Translations under genes and position numbers: made by a program
Shown here: positions 12,554 to 20,700 of the stretch, piece by piece
Numbering within the stretch: position 1 is the first letter of the stretch
How the letters are laid out: every line of letters begins with the position of its first letter
The notes under the pieces: model-generated
The model's input: only the letters and a program-made list of their open reading frames with translations
The model's database searches: none
What the model was told of the DNA's origin: nothing
NCBI GenBank assembly: GCA_029339505.1
Contig: JAQISU010000096.1
Location: 6,061,501-6,125,500 of the forward strand
Reading direction: 5' to 3'
DNA: 64,000 bases
Source: Unio delphinus
Taxonomy: Eukaryota; Mollusca; Bivalvia; Unionida; Unionidae

Positions 12554-15500
12554 TCTTAAAAATGTAAAATAATAGAACTGCAAAAAAAATTAAAAAGATA
12601 AGCTCTTCCAAAAAAAATTAACAAAAAGTACAAGATAAAAAGATAATATGTCAAGAAGTATAAAATGATAAATGATTTAAAATATACAAAATCTGTAAAA
12701 TATTATCATGTAGAGGTAATGTTATTGACCCCCAAACTGACAGATGGACAGACAGACAGGGTCATAGCATAATATGCTTTGCCAGAAAGAAAGTTATCAG
12801 ACTGTAAGTACAAGTTTAATAAAAATGACATATGATTAAAAAAACATCCACATGAAAAATATTCCTATATGGGTAGAAGTAAAAAGATTTTCGTATCATG
12901 ACACTAGCTCTAACTGAGGATTTTTCACTACTTGATTATACATATATACTACCATATTATTATTCTTTGAAAAATGTATAAATCTACCGACTAAAATAAA
13001 AAGTATAAAATTTACATTTGTATATACACTTACATCTTTATATATTCCACTTTCAACTGCATTTAGCTTAGCTGGAGCAGCTGGTCTCATTGTTTCCATG
13101 GCAACACCTGTAAGATTGGCCTTCTTTTTGTTGTTCAGAGCCACATACAGTTGGTACATAAGGCGAGTGGCAACACCATGTTTCTCTGTCATAACATCTC
13201 TGGCTAGATTGATGTCAAATGGAATTCCCAACAGATGTAATGTTGGCTCAAGCAGCATAAAATTGTTGAGCTTTGAGTCAGCGGTTCTGTGGATAATTAT
13301 GATTTTTAAAAGCTCTGAAGAATCATTCTCAGACATCACACAAAGTAATGCATTTTCTGATATTTTAAATGTCAAACTTTGTGGCAGAAAATCCATTATT
13401 ACGTTCTGAAATCTTAATGCCATCTTTGACATAGCACCATGCAAAATGTAATTTTCAACAATTATATATATATAAACCCACTTAACCTTGGTTATCTCAT
13501 GAACCTGTGTATCTCCATAGTTTTGTTCCAGACCTGGAAAGTAATTTTTTGTTATGCTAATTTTTTCCCACTTATCTTGACTCTTGTTAAGTTGATAACC
13601 CCATTGTCAGAAATGAAGTGCAACCTTTAAAGTATATCTCAATTTATTTTTACATGATATGATCAGCAAAAACAATTGATTTTCATACACAATTTGGGTG
13701 AATTATGATTTGCTACTAGTCACAAGTCAATACCAACAAAAGAAAAAATTATTAATATTATTTATTACGTAATTTTCTTCAACATTCTCATTTCCTTTCC
13801 TACCATCATTAAGCAAAACTTTACCATGAAACAAATTTTAGTAGATACTGTGCCAGTATTGTTATTTGCTAAATATGGTTTCTATCACTTGTCGTTAACC
13901 TGAATTATTTAAGATCAAGTAGGTTTTCTAAACAGATAACAAACATTTATGTGGATCCTCCAACCTTGATTAATTTTTTTTTTTATATAATTTTTTTTAC
14001 AATTCTATCTACAATACAAAAGATATATGCATTTCACATATTTTGAGAATGGTTTTCATCAAAACTATTAACTTTTGAAACTCTTTTTGGGGAGGTAATT
14101 TTCCATTTCATTCAATCATGTAAATAGTTTTCTGACAATGTGACAATATTCGTTTTGTGTTTTAAAACCATTTCTTTCTCTGATGATGAACTTGTTTAGC
14201 TTAAAACATCAGGAAACTGTTTTTTAACAACACATTATATATACCAATATTATATACAACACATACATGAAACCCTCAACATTCCAAGTGATGATGACAT
14301 ACATGCTTGCACAGAAGACCAAAAGAGCCATCCTGACCTTTTGCCCTCTACGAGAACACTTGGTCTGAACCATGTACTTTAGTTGAACAACATTAGGTGT
14401 AATCAGCAAATGTTATATTTAAGTTAATGGTACAGCAACCTGCTCCAAAATGGCACCCTTTTATGCTAAAATATTTAAGTGAAGGCTAGAAAAATCATTA
14501 TTTCATCAAGTACCCCACAAACCCTTAACTTGTTTCCCCTGGAAATTTCATTTTTGCCTGAAATGAGGGATGGGAAGCATATTTTTGGGGTTAGTTTTCA
14601 ATGATAAAAAAAGTCTGTTTCTAACAGATTTTCATTTAGGAAGATGCTTAGTTGTATAAAAGACATTGTTTTTTTTATTAGCTATTTCCCCAGCACATGA
14701 ACAGAAGGGTAAAATTTGCACTTCATTGTTTTTCTACTGATTGGACCCATGAGATTTGTCTCCTGGCCAATTTAAATTGTTCCCATCACTAAGGTCAGAT
14801 TTCCAGCATCATGGTAGATAATGCAACCCATAAAGCATGGCCAAAATATTCTTGAATGGCCAATGTGCATTGTACACATATGAATGCCATGGTTTCCATT
14901 CTTCATCACGTATTCTCTAAAATAAACGTTTGATCTTTGCCAAAAATATACAGCTTTATCACTAAAAGTTCTTTCAACTACTAATTTCAAACTGTCCAGT
15001 TATATCTCTTTATCTGTAAAATATGTTATGCACAATAGACCATTTCATACCGAATTTATCCGAGTTTCTCCGTAATTATCCGAATAACCTCCCGAGTCCC
15101 TTTATACTCCAGCCAATCAAACGCTGGTAGGTACATGTACATACCAAATTATCGTCCATTGTTGCTTAGAAATATTTCATATATAAAACAGCAAGAAAAA
15201 CCCGCTTCTTGTATCGTCTGGGGTTGCAAAAGTCGCTCCAATCAAGGATGTGGCATTAAATTCCATTATCTGCCATGGATAGATGATTTTACTTGTATTA
15301 ATATTGCGACTTGATAAATAGTTGTGTACTTGTCTGTGAACATTATAGAGATCGAATACTGGTGACGCCGATATTTTCAGCTTTTTCCAAATCCAAGCAA
15401 GTTGAGCTAATTAAATGATTGAAATTTACATGTAAATTATTCACAGATTTTCAAAAACAAAATGAAAAATTCACTTATTACAGTGACGTTACAAATGAAT

Positions 15501-17304
15501 ATAAATAGTTTGAATAACCTGCTCTTTGACTGTCAGGATGTAATTTGTTTACTTCGACACCGTTTTCTTACTTACATGTACATGTCCAGATGTAAACAAC
15601 TAAAACTACTCTCTCGTATGGCTTTGAAATCCGCCATGGTTCCAGAAAATAAGACAGGAAGGATCCAATATTAAATTTCGTCAATATCTGCGGCAGCATC
15701 GCTGTTGAATAGGCACCTTACAACTTGATAAACGAGGTTGACGTGGTTTGAAAATTGATGCTGATTCTGAAGCGTCTGCCATATTTTGCCTACCACCTAT
15801 CGAGTGGCTATTGTGGTCAGCTGACCACCCGCCACGTGATAAAAATTCCGAGCAAATTACGAAGTTTGCCGAAGTTTCCATGAAATGGTCTATTCTGTGG
15901 AGAAATTATAGTTTGCTTCTTGACAATGCTTATCCAGAATCAACTCGAGTTCAATCTCCCATCAACACTATTTTGAAAACCAAGAACACTGACAAACTCA
16001 TTAAATCTATGCTCAAGCACTGAAAAATTGTCTTCATTGTTGTTGTTGTTGGGCTTAGCACCATTTTTCAGCACACAATAGGCTATACATGGCTAAATTG
16101 TATTTACCATAGTCTAGTCACTCTAATCAGTGCAACTCAAAGGTGTCAATATGTCATATTTGCTAAGAGATTCTTCATAAACAGCAGTAATGATTTAAAT
16201 TATAGGATGGATTCTAGAGTACAGGATCAAGTGATCATGTGTGGAACATAAGTTTGGGAGAGAACAATATATGCATGTATTATAAGATATAGTTAAATAG
16301 TGCGCTAAAGTAAATGTGTTGATAACATAATAATAACAATAACCCAGTTCCAGCAAACCAGTTTGTGCATTGCAACTTTGCTGTAAGTTTGTAGCATAAC
16401 AATTCACTTTTACAAGGGATGGCTATACAGTGCATTCATTTCCTGCCAACGTTTTTAAACAAGGTTACATAGATTTCGAGGTGACAGGTAAAAAGCCTCC
16501 TTGTAATTCTAAGTGAAATTTTACACCTCAAGGTGACGTTTTGGCCTTAGGTATCATCAGGTTGGTCCCTGAATTTAACACTTGTATATTTTGAACTTCA
16601 CTTACTTGCTTTGTGAGAACTGGTCAAAATCATTTTGCAGACCATGCTTGTTCAAAACCTCTCCAATCAGATAACCTGAAGAAAAATCTTTGGAAAAGGT
16701 AGTTTGCTCTGAAAAATAAAACAATATGTGTAATAGGTTCTTTAAGGCAACTGAAATGAAACAAAATAATTTATATTTGATGTATATAAAAAAAATCCAG
16801 ATCAACCACTGAGAAATTTGTGTTAAACCCCAAAACAACAATTAAGGAATGGTAAAAAGGTCATAAACTAACTCTGATATTTTATTATAAGTAAACAATT
16901 TTATTCCAATACCATCATATTCTTTTCAAAACTGATTATGTTTGAGTTTTTAACTACTAGGTTTCGTTGTGCAAGATTGTTGTTCAAACGTTTGTTTTTT
17001 AACAACAAATTCAATATTGCTTCATTTGTTTTGGGAAAGAATGAAAAACGGTAAATTTAGTAAATTTTAAAGATACATCGTTGCATAGGGCAATAATGCT
17101 GCTGTGATGAATACAATTACCAAGTTCTATACTTTAATACTTTCGTGTGTACAATACAGTAGCGTTACTGTAAACCTGCAGCGACAAAAACCCACAATCA
17201 CTAAAATTATACTAAAATAATTTTGATATTTTCTTCACATACACACCTATTTTCTGTGAAACGGAAAGTTCATCATTGAGCCAGCGACATAGAATTTCCG
17301 TCAT
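1194..17304 (-). CDS. SPEF2: SPEF2, sperm flagellar protein 2 (5' part, 11 exons, incomplete at its C-terminal end)
   Basis: Eleven coding exons on the minus strand join in phase into 555 codons that match the N-terminal third of vertebrate SPEF2 from end to end. Exons run 17304-17247, 16708-16606, 13286-13034, 12157-11940, 10676-10583, 6040-5970, 5459-5252, 4957-4769, 3130-2943, 2175-2010 and 1310-1194. Residues 1 to about 110 form a calponin-homology-like domain (FSSGYLIGEVLNKHGLQNDF, then KLNNF and LLGIPFD). Residues 140 to 460 are charged, Glu/Lys/Arg-rich coiled coil, including the conserved block NRLMRQSQQERRIAVQL. In vertebrates the protein is about 1,800 residues and an adenylate-kinase-like P-loop domain follows. 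That part is not seen here and should lie left of position 1. Family knowledge: SPEF2/CPC1 is a central-apparatus protein of motile cilia and sperm flagella, also tied to intraflagellar transport. The start is the ATG at 17304, which aligns with the vertebrate start. No stop or frameshift interrupts the exons. Confidence 0.95.
2010..2175 (-). CDS. SPEF2: SPEF2 coding exon 10
   Basis: Residues 461-516. LVPSKLMREWRSLFVEG aligns with the vertebrate L-I-P-Y-K-L-M-H-D-W-K-E-L-F segment. It ends QQLLDEGDFTEYK. The acceptor is ttttctag|CCTTGTG and the donor TACAAG|GTATATA, a weaker donor than its neighbours. Confidence 0.93.
2286..2502. mobile_element. Foldback MITE, copy 1
   Basis: One of four copies of a roughly 210-bp family whose two halves are imperfect inverted repeats. 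The ends carry CTTATAAGTTGA and GACTTATAAG. Inside, a GATCTGCCATC-like block recurs in inverted form as GATAGCAGATNNGGGTC. It lies in SPEF2 intron 9, just beyond the exon 10 acceptor. Confidence 0.6.
2503..2942. other. SPEF2 intron 9, remainder
   Basis: AT-rich intron sequence between the MITE and exon 9. Nothing recognised. Confidence 0.5.
2943..3130 (-). CDS. SPEF2: SPEF2 coding exon 9
   Basis: Residues 399-460, with ELAQQAKKDYEEQTRKDREL, HDKIAAERAETKYRKHYDMC and QIVDFTCKVGEYRELTN, collinear with the vertebrate protein. The acceptor is catttag|GAGCTT (no C before AG, still normal) and the donor AATAA|GTAAGA. Confidence 0.94.
3241..3415 (-). mobile_element. Degenerate tRNA-derived SINE-like sequence
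   Basis: On the minus strand, an A-box-like TGGTTAGTGTACTGG is followed by a B-box-like GTTTAAATCC, then a body with CAGCTGACC-type sequence shared with 9572-9735. It is strongly eroded, with no poly(A) or target duplication visible. Confidence 0.35.
3416..4768. other. SPEF2 intron 8, remainder
   Basis: AT-rich intron sequence with no gene or clear repeat. A short phrase, CTCATTGTAAAG...CATACCAAATTTGATTTCAATTA, occurs twice in diverged form (about 3630 and 3720), a remnant of an old local duplication. Confidence 0.4.
4769..4957 (-). CDS. SPEF2: SPEF2 coding exon 8
   Basis: Residues 336-398, the best conserved block in this part of the gene: EARREEMLVNRLMRQSQQER, then R-I-A-V-Q-L and RHEKEIIRRNRIIHEKQYEE. 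The acceptor is ctctgcag|GAGGCT and the donor GAGGCT|GTGAGC. Its length is an exact 63 codons. Confidence 0.96.
5252..5459 (-). CDS. SPEF2: SPEF2 coding exon 7
   Basis: Residues 266-335. The linker M-E-Y-I-I-G-R-D-E-E is followed by the strongly conserved coiled coil NDEYIGKIRKRLEEDASAR and EREKRRRKVLVDQMKAHEAQ. The acceptor is tatttcag|TGAGGGG and the donor CAAGAG|GTAAGG. Confidence 0.95.
5460..5969. other. SPEF2 intron 6
   Basis: About 510 bp of AT-rich sequence. I see no gene, repeat or RNA. Confidence 0.5.
5970..6040 (-). CDS. SPEF2: SPEF2 coding exon 6
   Basis: A short exon for residues 243-265, ETLKAISSFEDKMMSIVPP followed by Ser-Lys-Asp-Asp. Similarity to vertebrates is weak (the D-E-I-K-K-F-E segment), but both splice sites (ttcttcag|GAAAC, GATGA|GTAAGTC) and the phase fit exons 5 and 7 exactly. 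Confidence 0.85.
6041..7090. other. SPEF2 intron 5, exon-6 side
   Basis: AT-rich sequence with no recognised feature before the 55-bp tandem repeat. Confidence 0.45.
7091..7424. repeat. 55-bp tandem repeat, about 6 units
   Basis: A unit of 55 bp starting CATCTAGTGACAATGTACAA and ending TTTACTGTAAACAAGC repeats about six times with few differences. The first unit is the most diverged (GGATAATTTTTCC in place of TACAAGTGTACC). It lies in SPEF2 intron 5. Confidence 0.9.
8802..9063 (-). mobile_element. tRNA-derived SINE, family B, near full length
   Basis: On the minus strand it starts GGGGGCCCTGAATGGCCAAG, with A box TGGCCAAGTGGTCT, B box GGGTTCGAGTCTC, a body, and a 3' end GCTGAAAAATGGCGTTAAAC followed by (CAA)n. 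The head resembles tRNA-Leu/Ser. AATGATAGG on the left and AATGATTGG on the right may be a target duplication. Confidence 0.8.
9572..9735 (-). mobile_element. Degenerate tRNA-derived SINE (third family)
   Basis: On the minus strand, GTGGTAGTCTAATTGGTAAA (A-box-like) is followed by CAGGTTTGATACCC (B box) and a body ending near the CATGAC tract. It shares body sequence with 3241-3415. Confidence 0.5.
10019..10165 (-). mobile_element. tRNA-derived SINE, family A, internally deleted copy
   Basis: A minus-strand copy that keeps the tRNA-like head (GGCCTAGTGGTTATAGCG), the AGACTTACAAAAATGGTAC block and the 3' end but lacks the middle and the B box region. GTGTTTCACAATAAT on the left and GTGTTTCACCATAAT on the right look like the target duplication. 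Confidence 0.75.
10583..10676 (-). CDS. SPEF2: SPEF2 coding exon 5
   Basis: Residues 211-242, with AATVNIPVPPDEKTKKTLQM, matching the vertebrate A-A-I-I-Q-I-P-K-P segment. The acceptor is tttacag|AGCTGCC and the donor GCTACA|GTAAGTT. It ends in phase 0. Confidence 0.92.
10677..11939. other. SPEF2 intron 4
   Basis: AT-rich intron of about 1.26 kb. I see no gene or repeat family in it. Confidence 0.45.
11940..12157 (-). CDS. SPEF2: SPEF2 coding exon 4
   Basis: Residues 139-210. It starts with RLKHITPRQTDLDLNNL, the counterpart of the vertebrate R-L-R-H-M-I-P-R-Q-T-D-F segment, then becomes coiled coil rich in Gln, Glu and Arg. The acceptor is tcatacag|AGATTG and the donor TTACA|GTAAGTC. Confidence 0.95.
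12158..13033. other. SPEF2 intron 3
   Basis: Intron sequence that includes a (GT)n microsatellite at about 12499-12546 with GTAGGTAGGTAGG just before it. Otherwise AT-rich and featureless. Confidence 0.5.
12499..12546. repeat. (GT)n microsatellite
   Basis: A pure GT run of about 24 units, preceded by a short GTAG repeat. Confidence 0.95.
13034..13286 (-). CDS. SPEF2: SPEF2 coding exon 3
   Basis: Residues 54-138, the second half of the calponin-homology-like domain, with SKLNNF, LEPTLHLLGIPFD, GVATRLMYQLYVAL and KKKANLTGVAMETM, all aligning with vertebrate SPEF2. The acceptor is atccacag|AACCGC and the donor AAAGAT|GTAAGTG. It ends in phase 0. Confidence 0.95.
13287..15033. other. SPEF2 intron 2, exon-3 side
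   Basis: AT-rich intron with no recognised gene. T-rich tracts occur near 13975-14000. No repeat family identified. Confidence 0.45.
15034..15894. mobile_element. Non-autonomous P-element-like (THAP) transposon remnant
   Basis: An 861-bp segment bounded by a perfect 15-bp terminal inverted repeat: AATAGACCATTTCAT at 15034-15048 and its complement at 15880-15894. The inner flanks are also related (CCGAATTTATCCGAG on one side, CTTCGTAATTTGCTCGG on the other). It is clearly richer in CpG than the intron around it. Inside, the plus strand encodes a THAP-type zinc-finger fragment. THAP domains are found in P-element transposases, which suggests that superfamily. No catalytic domain remains, and the flanks show no clear 8-bp target duplication. 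Confidence 0.65.
15183..15317 (+). pseudogene. THAP zinc-finger fragment of a transposase
   Basis: The plus frame reads PASCIVWGCKSRSNQGC then GIKFHYLPWIDD and soon stops. The pattern C-x4-C followed by F-H-x-L-P fits the start of a THAP domain (C-x2-4-C ... F-H-x-F-P). The later Cys/His pair and any catalytic region are absent. Confidence 0.6.
16037..16093 (-). mobile_element. SINE family B, 3'-end fragment
   Basis: (GTT)n followed by a GGGCTTAGCACCATTTTTCA block and the GGCTATACATGG phrase, the 3' end of family B seen from the minus strand. The tRNA head is missing. Confidence 0.75.
16094..16605. other. SPEF2 intron 2, exon-2 side
   Basis: About 510 bp of AT-rich intron with nothing recognised. 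Confidence 0.45.
16606..16708 (-). CDS. SPEF2: SPEF2 coding exon 2
   Basis: Residues 20-53, the core of the calponin-homology-like domain, with FSSGYLIGEVLNKHGLQNDF. The acceptor is tttttcag|AGCAAAC and the donor is AGCAA|GTAAGTG. It enters with two bases completing a Glu codon and leaves in phase 2. Confidence 0.94.
16709..17246. other. SPEF2 intron 1
   Basis: About 540 bp, AT-rich, with no gene or repeat recognised. Confidence 0.5.
17247..17304 (-). CDS. SPEF2: SPEF2 coding exon 1
   Basis: This exon encodes residues 1-19, MTEILCRWLNDELSVSQKI, plus the first base of codon 20. The match to the vertebrate start (M-S-E-I-L-C-x-W-L-N) fixes the initiation codon. The donor reads ATAG|GTGTGT. 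It is too short to stand out as an open frame and was found by homology. Confidence 0.93.
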
Positions 17305-17708
17305 TTCTAGTAGTTAAACGAGAATTCACAGTTTTGGGGCTTCAATCTACATAAATGTGACAAACATCCTCCATATTGCTAGTATCAGTAACCAAGACTA
17401 CAATTTCCTATTACTATATGTTCGATAATTTGATTCGCTTCTTGAATTTGTGACAAAGCGTTTCATTGGTTCATTATATAGCGTTCTGTTTAGGTTTACA
17501 TTTTAAAATAGTATTAAATATTGTATGTCTCGTTCTAAATTTGAGTTTAGATTATAAAAAAATAAAATCTGCATTGCGCATATCATTCTATTTGTAACAT
17601 AAAATTAGAACATTTAACGAGTCGTGCCCGCTTTAAAGACCGGTACTCGGTAAACTTAGGCCCATCATTTCCGGTTTTTCATTGCGACAACTAACTTATA
17701 ACCCAGAA
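17305..17708. promoter_or_regulatory. Probable bidirectional promoter between SPEF2 and EIF2D
   Basis: Only 404 bp separate the two start codons, which face away from each other. The spacer must hold both 5' UTRs and both core promoters. Visible motifs are an ETS/GABP-like site on the minus strand (ACCGGAAAT, about 17668-17676, some 35 bp before the EIF2D ATG), an inverted CCAAT box (ATTGGTT, about 17465-17471) and an NRF1-like half site (TGCGCA, about 17575-17580). These are typical of TATA-less housekeeping promoters. I could not find a convincing RFX X-box, which a ciliary gene might be expected to use. That this DNA drives both genes is inferred from spacing. Confidence 0.65.
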
Positions 17709-17764
17709 ATGTTCAAGAAACCATTTCAAGTGAAAACGCAGACCCTAATGAAAGGGTCTGATAG
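17709..17764 (+). CDS. EIF2D: EIF2D coding exon 1
   Basis: Residues 1-18 plus two bases: [18 protein letters not shown], matching the vertebrate M-F-x-K-x-F-x-V-K-S-N-T-x-x-K-G-S-D. This fixes the start codon. The donor is GATAG|GTAAAC. A second in-frame ATG occurs at codon 14. The exon was found by homology because it is so short. Confidence 0.93.
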
Positions 17765-20700
17765 GTAAACGTAGATAAATGGCACTATTTCTGAAGTAGA
17801 AATTCTTTTTAAAAAAAAAATTATGAATACCCTTGTTACGTTATCCCAATCGAAGGTTTTCGTCGGGTACTGTATCCTAGCAGACTATATCATTTTTTGG
17901 GGTCAGGATCCGAGATTTTCTTTCGAGCCAGGATATTTAAAAATAAATTAAAAATATTGAAGAATGGATTTATTAGTGTTATTTTCATAAATCAGAGCAA
18001 GAATATATTTTCAAGTTATTTAAAATACAGTAATTTGTTTTAAAATCTCGATACCTCCCCAAAATAGATAATTGTCACATCAATAGTAATGTTGCTTTTT
18101 AGGCAGTTAACTGAATAAGTCAGAGGTCATTCGGAATAAGCAATTCTCCATGAATTTTTATAGTTAAATTTGTTACAACTCTGTGGACTTTTAACTAAGT
18201 AACATAAACGAGGGATAACTGAAAAGTTTTGTAAATTTCAACAAATAATTTATTTCCCTTGAATACCAAATGAAAATTTTTAAAAAAAATTACAGTTAGT
18301 GAATTAAATCAAAAATGCCTTAAAAGTTGTATGACAAGTCCAAATGTAGTAAATTCCAACTCAATCACCAAATTTCATGGGTCAGGTATTAACATGGCAG
18401 CATAAAGAAAAAAATGTTTAGAATAAATAGTTGTTGGATGAATTCCTGTGAAAATATTTTTTTTAATCTAGGAAGTGAGTGCAGTCATGGTAATGTGGAT
18501 TCACTAACAATCTTTGGGTGACCTGTGTTGGGATTTTGTCCAAGCACAAAGAACATATTCAGATATTTTCTTGCTTGTTACTGAGTGACCTTTCCCATTC
18601 ATCTCAAGTTGATCTCAGAACAAAAAAACATGGCAGATTAATGCTTTGTAGGTTTGACAATCTTTGTTATTGTCTTCTCCCCCACTAGAGGTAGTTTCTA
18701 GAGTTATTGGAACAAAGGGAATTACTGGAACAAAAAGGTAAGAGTCGAACTAAATATGTAGTAGTATTATCCATATAGAACAAATGATTTTAAAATTATG
18801 ATTCATTACTTGTGAAAAGTAATCTTAGTTTGTGAAAGAAAAGCAGAAATTATATCCATTTGCAGGTCCTTCCGTTTTGGTACATTATATATTATCTTAT
18901 TATTACAAGTATATGCACATAAAATAGTAGCAGAAGAGAGGGAAAAACAAGTTGTTTTGTAAACTTCAACAAATAATTTATTTCCCAGGATTATAAAGAG
19001 AAATTGAAAAAAAAGAACGAACACTATTGTGAATTAAGTTTCGAAATAATCCTAGAATTACAGACACAAGTTCTAAATAATAATACTAATGAGGACTTTA
19101 TATAGCACCTATTTTTTAGAAGTTCTAAGCGCTTTACAATATCTATAATGATATGACTACAATGCAGAAAAGAAAAAACAAAAACCATGAAATTGGAAAA
19201 CAAAAGCATGCTGAAAACATATAAGATTCAAAACATTATTTGGTCTCAAAGTATGTTCCTGCAGTTGAAAAAGGTGAGTTTTTAGAGCACTCTTAAAAGG
19301 GACCACTGTGTCTTTGTGTCTAATTTCAATGGGCAATTCATTTCACATCGCCAGGCCCTGGTATGTAAAAGAACGTTGTCCATATGACTTTGTTTTATAG
19401 TGGGAACAATGAGTATACGATTGTCAGAAGAGTAGCGTAAGTATCTTGCTTGTGTATACACATGGGTGAGGCCGGATAGGTATGTTGGACTGGAGTCTGT
19501 CAGTGAAACGTAGCACAGAGAACAAATTTTGTGTTTGATTCTGTATCAAATTGATAGCCAGTGTAGGATAAAGAGCAGTGGTAAGGTGTGCTCTGATTGA
19601 TGTACTCTAAAGATGATTTTTGTTTGTTTGTTTGATTAGGATTTTTAATGTAGCTTTAACAATTTTTCAGTCATAGTTAGGCAATTTTTAGTGATGTCTA
19701 GCACTGGGGCATCATGCCGCAGACATGTAACATGATGTCCCACCCAGTCACATTATCCCAACACCAAGCCGACCAGTCTAACACTAACCTCTTAATGCTG
19801 AGCGTCAAGTGAGGCAGCTGTTAGTATCATTTTTGTAAGTCTTTGGTATGACTCGGCCGGGGATCGAACCCACGACCTACTGCTTCAGCGGTGGATGCTC
19901 TAACCACTAGGTCACTGGAGCGGTTCTCTAAAGATGATCCAAGCAGCTGTGTTTTGAACTTTTTGAAGTTTCTGGCGTAGATATTGTGACCAAATAGACA
20001 GAATTTAGTTTATTAGTCCAGTCTTGAAAGTACTAATGAACACAAGTGTTTTAGTGGCATCAACTGAAAGATATTTGCAAATAGAACTGATGTGTCTCAG
20101 CTCAAGAAATGCAGCCTTGCATATGTTCGTGACATGTTGGTGCAATGTGGGAGTACTGTCTAGAGTAACACCTAGGATTTCATATTGATTGTGTGAATTT
20201 AATGTTGATGTTACTAATATTTATTGTCTGAGGTAAAAGATGTGAATGAGAAAGTCTTTGTGTTGTGATCAGAATGGCCTAAGTTTTATCATCATTCATC
20301 TGCAACTTGTTACATGTCATCCATGATTTCACATCAGAAATGCACCTCCATGGATGGTAGCATCAACTTCAGTTGGGTGGCTAGACTTGTATATTTGGGT
20401 GTCATCAGCGTACAATTGGTGAGACACTGGGTGATGATCCATGACACTTGAGAGAGCGGGTGAGTGTATAGAATGAAGAGAACAGGTCCAAGAACAGACC
20501 CCTGTCTAACACCACAACATAGATCAACTGGCTGGAATGTATTCCATTTGCATACACAATTTGTGTCCTGTTGACTGAGTAGGACTTGAGCAACTGTTCA
20601 GGCTATATTCTGAATGCCAAATACATGCTGGAGACGGTGAAGTAATATATCATGGTCTGCTGTGTCAAATGCTGCAGACAAATCAAGGAGGATGAGGACT

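Noticed and set aside
13098..13409. Plus-strand open frame of 103 codons
   Set aside because: Antisense of SPEF2 exon 3.
17340..17420. RFX X-box for the ciliary gene SPEF2 (around ATCAGTAACCAAGACTAC)
   Set aside because: One half resembles GTTAC, but the other half does not meet the X-box consensus. A scored matrix scan would be needed.
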